A program made the position numbers and the translations under genes. 64,000 nt of DNA from contig NZ_CP071007.1 of NCBI RefSeq assembly GCF_018417635.1, positions 3,286,501 to 3,350,500 on the forward strand, given 5' to 3'. Below the pieces are notes generated by a model that saw nothing but the letters and a program-made list of their open reading frames with translations, was not told the origin of the DNA and made no database searches. Shown piece by piece: positions 59,000 through 64,000 of this stretch (the first letter of the stretch is position 1; every line of letters begins with the position of its first letter). Source of the stretch: Pseudomonas sp. SORT22. Its GTDB lineage: Bacteria; Pseudomonadota; Gammaproteobacteria; Pseudomonadales; Pseudomonadaceae.

Positions 59000-60352
59000 A
59001 TGTTTGGTTTGGCAACTGATACCTACCTGCTGCTCGATGCGGTGGTCACCATCATCGGCCTGGTGCTGCTGATCACTCACTTCAAGGTCCACCCCTTTGT
59101 CGCCCTGACCCTGGCGGCCGGTTTTCTCGGCCTGACCTCGGGCATGCCGGTGGCCAAGGTGATGAAATCATTCCAGGACGGCTTCGGTGGCGTGCTGGGT
59201 TTTGTCGGCATCGTCCTGGCCCTGGGCACCATGCTCGGCAAGCTGATGGCCGACTCCGGCGGCGCCGACCAGATCGCCCAGACACTGATCCGCGCCTTCG
59301 GTAAACAGAAGGTGCACTGGGCGATGATGTTCGCCGCTTTCCTGGTGGGCATTCCGCTGTTCTTCGAGATCGGCTTCGTGCTGTTGATCCCGCTGGTGTT
59401 CATCGTCGCCCGGCGCTCCGGGGTGTCGTTGATCAAGATCGGCATTCCGCTGCTGGCCGGCTTGTCGGTGGTCCACGGCCTGGTGCCGCCGCACCCGGGG
59501 CCGCTGCTGGCGATCGGCATTTTCAACGCCGACATCGGCAAAACCATTTTCTACGGGCTGATCGTCGCCCTGCCCACGGCGATCATTGCCGGTCCCCTGT
59601 ACGGCAACTTCATCTCCAAATACATCCCGGGCAACCCCAACAAGGAGCTGATGGAGCAGATCGCCCGCGAGTCCGACCAGCAGAACCTGCCCAGCTTCAG
59701 CATCACCCTGATCACCGTGCTGCTGCCGGTGTTCCTGATGCTGCTGAAAACCTTCGCCGACGTGGTGCTACCGGCCGAGCACATCGTGCGCCAATGGATG
59801 GACCTGATCGGCCACCCGATCAGCGCCCTGCTTGCCGCCTTGCTGCTGGCGTTCTACACCTTTGGCGCGGCGCGCGGGTTCTCCCGCCAGCAGATCATGA
59901 AGCTGCTTGACCAGAGCCTGGCGCCGACGGCGGCGATCATCCTGATCGTCGGTGCCGGCGGTGGCTTCAAGCAGATGCTGGTCGATACCGGGGTGGGTAA
60001 TGTGATCGGGCAGATGGCCGTGCAGGCACAGATTTCGCCGATCATGCTGGCCTGGCTGGTGGCGGCGGTGATTCGTATCGCCACCGGTTCCGCGACGGTG
60101 GCGACCATTACCGGCGCGGGCATCGTTGCGCCAGTGATCGGCATGATGCCGGGGGTCAACCGTGAACTGCTGGTATTGGCGACCGGCGCCGGCTCGTTGA
60201 TTTTGTCGCACGTCAACGATGCCGGCTTCTGGCTGGTGAAACAGTACTTCAACATGACCGTGGCCGAGACCTTCAAGACCTGGAGCATGATGGAGACCAT
60301 CCTCTCGGTGGTCGGCATCATCTTTATCATGCTGCTGTCGTTGGTGGTTTGA
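59000..60352 (+). CDS. gntP: Gluconate permease GntP/GntT family
   Basis: 450 residues, almost fully hydrophobic with about twelve to fourteen helices. Family signatures include GFGGVLGFVGIVLALGTMLGKLMADSGGADQIA, GIPLFFEIGFVLLIPLVF, HGLVPPHPGPL, ATGSATVATITGAGIVAP and LILSHVNDAGFWLVKQYFNM. It is a proton-driven importer of gluconate in the inner membrane. Its length equals the family's usual length. Own operator upstream; convergent with the alcohol dehydrogenase gene with a REP-type hairpin between them. Confidence 0.94.
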   Translation: MFGLATDTYLLLDAVVTIIGLVLLITHFKVHPFVALTLAAGFLGLTSGMPVAKVMKSFQDGFGGVLGFVGIVLALGTMLGKLMADSGGADQIAQTLIRAFGKQKVHWAMMFAAFLVGIPLFFEIGFVLLIPLVFIVARRSGVSLIKIGIPLLAGLSVVHGLVPPHPGPLLAIGIFNADIGKTIFYGLIVALPTAIIAGPLYGNFISKYIPGNPNKELMEQIARESDQQNLPSFSITLITVLLPVFLMLLKTFADVVLPAEHIVRQWMDLIGHPISALLAALLLAFYTFGAARGFSRQQIMKLLDQSLAPTAAIILIVGAGGGFKQMLVDTGVGNVIGQMAVQAQISPIMLAWLVAAVIRIATGSATVATITGAGIVAPVIGMMPGVNRELLVLATGAGSLILSHVNDAGFWLVKQYFNMTVAETFKTWSMMETILSVVGIIFIMLLSLVV

Positions 60353-60360
60353 GGGCCTCA

Positions 60361-60409
60361 TCGCGGGGCAAGCCCGCTCCTGCACTGTAGGAGCGGGCTT
60401 GCCCCGCGA
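60361..60409. repeat. REP pair (BIME-like) between convergent genes
   Basis: A perfect inverted repeat: TCGCGGGGCAAGCCCGCTCC (60361-60380) and its exact complement (60390-60409) around a nine-base loop. Typical paired P. putida REP elements. It can stop transcription of gntP and of the convergent alcohol dehydrogenase, since it is bidirectional. Confidence 0.88.
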
Positions 60410-60414
60410 GGCTG

Positions 60415-61563
60415 TTAAAAGGCTGCTTTAAAGATCGCCTCGATCTCCGTCTGACTGGCCACCCGCGGGTTGGTCAGACCGCAGGCATCCTTCAGGGCAT
60501 TGGCCGCCAGGGTCGGAATATCGGCCTCCTTGGCCCCCAGCACCGCCAGCCCCGGCGCAATATCAATGGCCCGCGACAGCTGCTCGATCGCCGCCAGGGC
60601 GGCATCGCTGCCCTGCTCGGCACTCATGGCGCTGACATCCACGCCCATGGCCTTGGCCACATCGCGCAGGCGCGCGGCGCTGACGCTGGCGTTGAAGCGC
60701 TGCACATGGGGCAGCAGCACCGCGTTGCACACGCCATGGGGCAAGTCATAAAAACCGCCGAGCTGGTGGGCCATGGCATGCACGTAACCCAGCGAGGCGT
60801 TGTTGAACGCCATGCCGGCGAGGAACTGGGCGTAGGCCATGTTTTCCCGGGCCTTGAGGTCGCTGCCGTCGGCCACGGCCTGGCGCAGGTTGTCGCTGAT
60901 CAGCTCGATGGCCTTGATCGCGCAGGCGTCGGTGATCGGCGTGGCGGCAGTGGAAACGTAGGCCTCGATGGCGTGGGTCAGGGCATCCATGCCGGTGGCC
61001 GCGGTCAAGCCCTTGGGCATGCCGACCATCAGCGCCGGGTCGTTGACCGACAGCAGCGGCGTGACGTTGCGGTCGACAATGGCCATTTTCACGTGGCGCG
61101 CTTCGTCGGTGATGATGCAGAAGCGGGTCATCTCACTGGCGGTGCCGGCGGTGGTGTTGATGGCAATCAGCGGCAGTTGCGGCTTGGCCGACTGGTCCAC
61201 CCCTTCGTAATCACGGATATGCCCGCCGTTGGTGGCGCACAGGGCAATGCCCTTGGCGCAGTCATGGGGCGAGCCGCCGCCCAGGGAAATCACGCAGTCG
61301 CAACGCTCGCGCTGCAACAGCGCCAGGCCCTGCTCGACGTTGGCAATGCTCGGGTTGGGCTTGGCGCCATCGAAGATCGCCGAGTCGATGTCGCGCATCG
61401 CCAGCATTTCGGCAATGCGCTCGGCGATCCCGGCCTTGGCCAGGCCCGCGTCGGTGACGATCAGGGCCTTGCGCAGGCCGTATCCGGCAATGGCAGCCAT
61501 CGCCTCTTCGAGGCAATCGATGCCCATGATGTTGACGGCGGGGATGAAAAACGTGCTGCTCAT
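60415..61563 (-). CDS. Iron-containing alcohol dehydrogenase (YiaY/ErcA-like)
   Basis: 382 residues from the ATG at 61563 (AGGAT ten bases upstream; a longer frame upstream runs into ilvA). NAD-binding [14 protein letters not shown], family signature for metal binding [18 protein letters not shown] and [20 protein letters not shown] with its two conserved histidines. It should interconvert alcohols and aldehydes with NAD(P) and Fe(II). Substrate cannot be named; related Pseudomonas enzymes are annotated yiaY/ercA. It is convergent with gntP and lies in the same direction as, and 71 bases after, ilvA, so it may be transcribed together with it. Confidence 0.9.
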   Translation of the reverse strand: MSSTFFIPAVNIMGIDCLEEAMAAIAGYGLRKALIVTDAGLAKAGIAERIAEMLAMRDIDSAIFDGAKPNPSIANVEQGLALLQRERCDCVISLGGGSPHDCAKGIALCATNGGHIRDYEGVDQSAKPQLPLIAINTTAGTASEMTRFCIITDEARHVKMAIVDRNVTPLLSVNDPALMVGMPKGLTAATGMDALTHAIEAYVSTAATPITDACAIKAIELISDNLRQAVADGSDLKARENMAYAQFLAGMAFNNASLGYVHAMAHQLGGFYDLPHGVCNAVLLPHVQRFNASVSAARLRDVAKAMGVDVSAMSAEQGSDAALAAIEQLSRAIDIAPGLAVLGAKEADIPTLAANALKDACGLTNPRVASQTEIEAIFKAAF

Positions 61564-61634
61564 GGCGAAATCCTCATGCAATGTTCCTTTGCCATGAGGA
61601 TCCGCCTGTCTGCCCTGCCCCGTGTTGATCTGAG

Positions 61635-63197
61635 TCAGCCGAGGAACAGCCGGTAGGCCGGGTTGTCGCTTTCGTCCCAGTAGCGGTAGCCCATGGCGTC
61701 CAGCGCTGCGGGCAGGCCGGCCTGTTCGTCCTGCGGCACTTCCAGGGCGGCAAACACCCGCGCTTCGGCGGCGCCGTGGTTGCGGTAGTGGAACAGGCTG
61801 ATGTTCCAGCGCTTGCCCAGGCACTCGAGAAAGCCCAGCAAGGCCCCCGGACGCTCGGGGAATTCAAAGCGCAGCACGCGCTCGTCCGCCCCAGGCCCGG
61901 CATGCCCGCCCACGGTGTGGCGCACGTGGGCCTTGGCCAGTTCGTTGTCGGTCAGGTCGAGCACGCTGTAGCCCTGTTCGCGCAGGCTGGCCAGCAACTG
62001 GTCGCGCGGGTCGGTCTGCGGATGGGTCTGCACGCCAACGAACAGCCGCGCCTCCTTGCCGGGGTAGTAGCGGTAGTTGAACTCGGTGATCTGGCGCTTG
62101 CCCAGGGCCTGGCAAAAGGCGCGGAAACTGCCCGGCTGCTCGGGGATGGTTACGGCGATGATCGCTTCGCGCTGCTCGCCCAGTTCGGCGCGCTCGGCAA
62201 CATGGCGCAGGCGGTCGAAATTGACGTTGGCACCGGAGTCGATCGCCACCAGGGTCTGACCCTGGGCGCCTTCGCGGGCCACGTACTTCTTGATCCCGGC
62301 CACGGCCAAAGCGCCGGAAGGTTCGGTGATCGAGCGGGTGTCGTCGTAGATGTCCTTGATCGCCGCGCACAGCTCGTCGCTGCTGACGGTGATGACCTCA
62401 TCGACATAGTGGCGGCACAACTCGAAGCAATGGGCGCCGATCTGCGCCACCGCCACGCCTTCGGCAAAGCTGCCGACCTGGGCCAGCACCACCCGCTCGC
62501 CGGCGGCCATGGCCGCTTGCAGGCAGTTCGAGTCCTGCGGCTCGACGCCGATCACCTTGACCTCGGGGCGCAGGTACTTGACGTAGGCGGCGATGCCGGC
62601 GATCAGGCCGCCGCCACCGACCGGAACGAAGATCGCATCCAGCGCGCCGGGTTGCTGACGGAGGATCTCCATGGCCACCGTGCCTTGACCGGCGATCACG
62701 TCGGGGTCGTCGAACGGCGGCACGAAGGTCGCGCCTTCGCTATCGGCCAATTTCAGCGCATGGGCCAGGGCGTGGGGGAAGCTTTCGCCGTGCAGCACCA
62801 CCTGGCCGCCGCGCGAACGCACGCCTTCGACCTTGAGCTCCGGGGTGGTGGTCGGCATCACGATAGTGGCGCGCATGCCCAGTTCGCGGGCGGCCAAGGC
62901 CACGCCCTGGGCGTGGTTGCCGGCGGACGCGGTGATCACCCCGCGCTGGCGCTGGGCCGGGCTCAGGCGGCTGAGACGGGTGTAGGCGCCGCGGATCTTG
63001 AAGGAAAAGGTCGGCTGCAGGTCTTCGCGCTTGAGCAACACCTGGTTGCCAAGGCTGCGCGACAGCGCCGGCGCCGCTTGCAGGGGCGTTTCGATCGCCA
63101 GGTCGTACACCGGCGCCGCAAGAATGCGCCGCACGTAGTCAGACAGCAGGTTCAGCGGCGCGGCAGGTGTGCGGGGGCTAACGGCAAGGCTGGTCAT
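61635..63197 (-). CDS. ilvA: Biosynthetic threonine ammonia-lyase (threonine dehydratase)
   Basis: 520 residues, ATG at 63197 with AGGAG six bases upstream. PLP-dependent fold type II: Lys67 in [13 protein letters not shown] is the Schiff-base residue, [11 protein letters not shown] and [12 protein letters not shown] bind cofactor phosphate. The C-terminal two ACT-like domains (~345-420 and ~440-515) give isoleucine feedback inhibition. It turns threonine into 2-oxobutanoate, the first committed step to isoleucine. The 146 bases upstream hold a leader peptide, a hairpin terminator with a competing pairing, and a hairpin covering the ribosome binding site (see entries and findings), so expression is probably attenuated by isoleucine supply. 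Confidence 0.94.
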   Translation of the reverse strand: MTSLAVSPRTPAAPLNLLSDYVRRILAAPVYDLAIETPLQAAPALSRSLGNQVLLKREDLQPTFSFKIRGAYTRLSRLSPAQRQRGVITASAGNHAQGVALAARELGMRATIVMPTTTPELKVEGVRSRGGQVVLHGESFPHALAHALKLADSEGATFVPPFDDPDVIAGQGTVAMEILRQQPGALDAIFVPVGGGGLIAGIAAYVKYLRPEVKVIGVEPQDSNCLQAAMAAGERVVLAQVGSFAEGVAVAQIGAHCFELCRHYVDEVITVSSDELCAAIKDIYDDTRSITEPSGALAVAGIKKYVAREGAQGQTLVAIDSGANVNFDRLRHVAERAELGEQREAIIAVTIPEQPGSFRAFCQALGKRQITEFNYRYYPGKEARLFVGVQTHPQTDPRDQLLASLREQGYSVLDLTDNELAKAHVRHTVGGHAGPGADERVLRFEFPERPGALLGFLECLGKRWNISLFHYRNHGAAEARVFAALEVPQDEQAGLPAALDAMGYRYWDESDNPAYRLFLG

Positions 63198-63203
63198 CGG
63201 TGA

Positions 63204-63231
63204 CTCCTGGTTTTTTTAAAGTGCCCAGGAG
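63204..63231 (-). promoter_or_regulatory. Hairpin that can sequester the ilvA ribosome binding site
   Basis: Minus-strand arms CTCCTGG (63231-63225) and CCAGGAG (63210-63204) pair perfectly across a 14-base loop. The second arm contains the AGGAG of ilvA, so translation start could be blocked when it forms. Confidence 0.65.
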
Positions 63232-63240
63232 AGAGAGAGA

Positions 63241-63263
63241 GAACCCGCCTCCAGGGCGGGTTC
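63241..63263 (-). terminator. Attenuator hairpin in the ilvA leader
   Basis: Perfect nine-base stem: GAACCCGCC with GGCGGGTTC, five-base loop. On the transcript it is followed by an alternating C/U run (from the GA repeat at 63231-63240) instead of a plain U-run, so it is a weak or unusual terminator. Its 5' arm (ACCCGCC on the transcript) can instead pair with GGCGGGC at 63287-63281 in the leader peptide's last codons. Confidence 0.65.
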
Positions 63264-63277
63264 GGTGCAAGTGCCAG

Positions 63278-63343
63278 CTAGCCCGCCAAAACGATAATGG
63301 CGGTAATAATGCTGTGCTGAGGCGACTGCAGGAATGTGTTCAT
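63278..63343 (-). CDS. Predicted ilvA leader peptide (21 aa)
   Basis: ATG at 63343 to TAG at 63278. The peptide ends SIITAIIVLAG: four isoleucine codons (12, 13, 16, 17), plus Thr, Val and Leu, within eight residues, i.e. the amino acids whose supply ilvA controls. Its last codons (GCG GGC) form the sequence that competes with the attenuator stem. No good ribosome binding site precedes the ATG, but the promoter below would start the transcript at or next to it, as in leaderless translation. Found by eye; too short for ordinary gene finding. Confidence 0.7.
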   Translation of the reverse strand: MNTFLQSPQHSIITAIIVLAG

Positions 63344-63350
63344 GCCAGCG

Positions 63351-63380
63351 AAACTAGCGCAGCCGCCCAGGCAAAGTCAA
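63351..63380 (-). promoter_or_regulatory. Sigma-70-type promoter for ilvA
   Basis: On the minus strand TTGACT (63380-63375) and TAGTTT (63356-63351), 18 bases apart. The start point would fall about seven bases beyond the -10 hexamer, near 63344-63343, at the leader peptide's ATG. The -35 box overlaps the last codons of the PACE gene. Confidence 0.55.
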
Positions 63381-63805
63381 GCAGGCTCGCGGGCAGAATC
63401 GGGCACATCGAACACCCGGTCGAAGGCCCACTGGAACACGAAGGCATAGACAAAGAAGAATGCGAACAGCGCAAGGTTGGTCAGCAGCGCCTGCCACAGG
63501 CTGATCTGCAGCCAGCCGGCGACCACCGGCAAGAGGATCAGCACCAGCCCGCCTTCAAAGCCCAGGGCGTGGAGAAACCGCCGCCACAGGGTGCGCTGGC
63601 GCTGGGCCTGGCGGGCTTCCCAATGCTCGAACGCCCAGTTGTAGAACATGTTCCAGGCCAGGGCCAGCGCCGACAGAATCAGCGACAGCACCGTGGAGTG
63701 GGCCATGCCGGCATCGAAGGCCCAGGACAGCGCCGGCGCCACGCACAGCACGGCGATGGTTTCGTAGAGAATGGCCTGGACGACCTTGCGCGACTTGCCT
63801 TGCAT
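63377..63805 (-). CDS. PACE-family multidrug efflux transporter
   Basis: 142 residues from the ATG at 63805 (GGGAGG upstream). Two bacterial transmembrane pair (BTP) units, four helices in total, with the family pattern ILYETIAVLCVAPALSWAFDAG, LSALALAWNMFYNWAFEHWEAR and LLTNLALFAFFFVYAFVFQWAFDRVF: the glutamate and asparagine/tryptophan positions of the family are kept. PACE proteins export biocides such as chlorhexidine or polyamines. Divergent from a LysR gene, the usual arrangement for its regulator; the shared gap has repeats of LysR-operator type. Confidence 0.88.
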   Translation of the reverse strand: MQGKSRKVVQAILYETIAVLCVAPALSWAFDAGMAHSTVLSLILSALALAWNMFYNWAFEHWEARQAQRQRTLWRRFLHALGFEGGLVLILLPVVAGWLQISLWQALLTNLALFAFFFVYAFVFQWAFDRVFDVPDSAREPA

Positions 63806-63861
63806 ATCTGCCTCCCTGAACGTCAATGAAGCCCCACCCTAGCGGCGTTGAGGCGATGCTT

Positions 63862-63892
63862 CAATTGAGCTAAATTGAGCCTCCCTCAATTG
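63862..63892. promoter_or_regulatory. Repeated CAATTGAG motifs in the PACE/LysR intergenic region
   Basis: CAATTGAG (63862-63869) and its inverse CTCAATTG (63885-63892), with a near-copy AAATTGAG between them (63872-63879). Such arrays of T-N11-A type palindromes bind LysR regulators; probable operator for the divergent pair. Confidence 0.6.
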
Positions 63893-63903
63893 GCTTGAGC
63901 ACC

Positions 63904-64000
63904 GTGTTCGGCAAACTGCCCCTGACTGCCCTGCGCACCTTCGAATCGGCGGCCCGCCTGGGCGGCTTCAAGGCTGCCAGCGACGAACTGGCAGTCACGC
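63904..64000 (+). CDS. LysR-type transcriptional regulator (3' end outside window)
   Basis: 32 codons are visible from the GTG at 63904 (an in-frame TTG at 63895 is an alternative). The sequence FGKLPLTALRTFESAARLGGFKAASDELAVT is the start of a LysR helix-turn-helix of the GcvA/AmpR-like subgroup. It is divergent from the PACE efflux gene, so it likely controls that gene, its substrate being the likely effector. The rest of the gene is not seen. Confidence 0.85.
   Translation, partial: MFGKLPLTALRTFESAARLGGFKAASDELAVT

Noticed and set aside
63200..63829. 209-codon plus-strand frame opposite the PACE gene and ilvA leader
   Set aside because: Antisense shadow of the PACE gene; Gln/Arg/His-rich with no recognisable domain.

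Overview
The window is chromosomal DNA of a Pseudomonas, most likely of the P. putida group. The signs are high GC, Pseudomonas-type REP hairpins (near 30.2 and 60.4 kb), a gntR/gntK/gntP gluconate locus, a gapN-type NADP-dependent glyceraldehyde-3-phosphate dehydrogenase, FecI/FecR/TonB iron-uptake modules and a BdlA-like two-PAS chemoreceptor. The species call is inference from gene content; no search was run.

Layout. (1) 1-8.4 kb: one-directional exopolysaccharide operon, seven genes plus a partial first one: family 2 glycosyltransferases, NodB-type deacetylase, Wzx-like flippase, exported glycosidase-like protein, two acyltransferases and a ChbG/YdjC-type deacetylase, closed by a terminator. 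(2) 8.4-14.8 kb: visibly AT-richer island with a large RHS polymorphic toxin split by a frameshift in a run of seven A, plus an orphan 118-aa gene. (3) 14.8-23.9 kb: a small DUF3077-type gene broken in a run of seven G/C, then two tandem 1.4-kb-residue-class LRR toxins (DUF6543-like) with a shared leader. (4) 23.9-30.2 kb: CHASE-GGDEF-EAL protein, gapN, a VOC protein behind a perfect LexA-type box, an unrecognised cytosolic protein and a small secreted protein. (5) 30.2-44.6 kb: sigma-54 two-component system with two paralogous sensor kinases, SCO1-cytochrome c fusion, large multicopper oxidase, two paralogous secreted proteins and two curlin-repeat proteins. Sequences matching the sigma-54 -24/-12 consensus lie in front of both the oxidase and the secreted-protein/curlin operon. 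The kinase/regulator/oxidase part resembles the Mn(II)-oxidation MnxS1/MnxR/McoA/MnxS2 set of P. putida GB-1 (from memory, not checked). (6) 44.6-51.6 kb: FecI-FecR-TonB receptor cell-surface signalling unit, then a FepA/PfeA-type receptor under a Fur box. (7) 51.8-57.0 kb: EvgA/EvgS-like phosphorelay and a BdlA-like chemoreceptor. (8) 57.1-60.4 kb: gluconate regulon with three matching GntR-type operators. (9) 60.4-64 kb: Fe-dependent alcohol dehydrogenase, ilvA preceded by a small Ile-rich leader peptide with overlapping terminator/antiterminator and a hairpin covering the ilvA ribosome binding site, a PACE efflux gene and the start of a LysR regulator.

The strongest candidates for something undescribed are the sigma-54-linked oxidase plus amyloid locus (region 5), the ilvA leader (region 9), and the frameshifted RHS protein with a caspase-like His/Cys C-terminus and no adjacent immunity gene (region 2).
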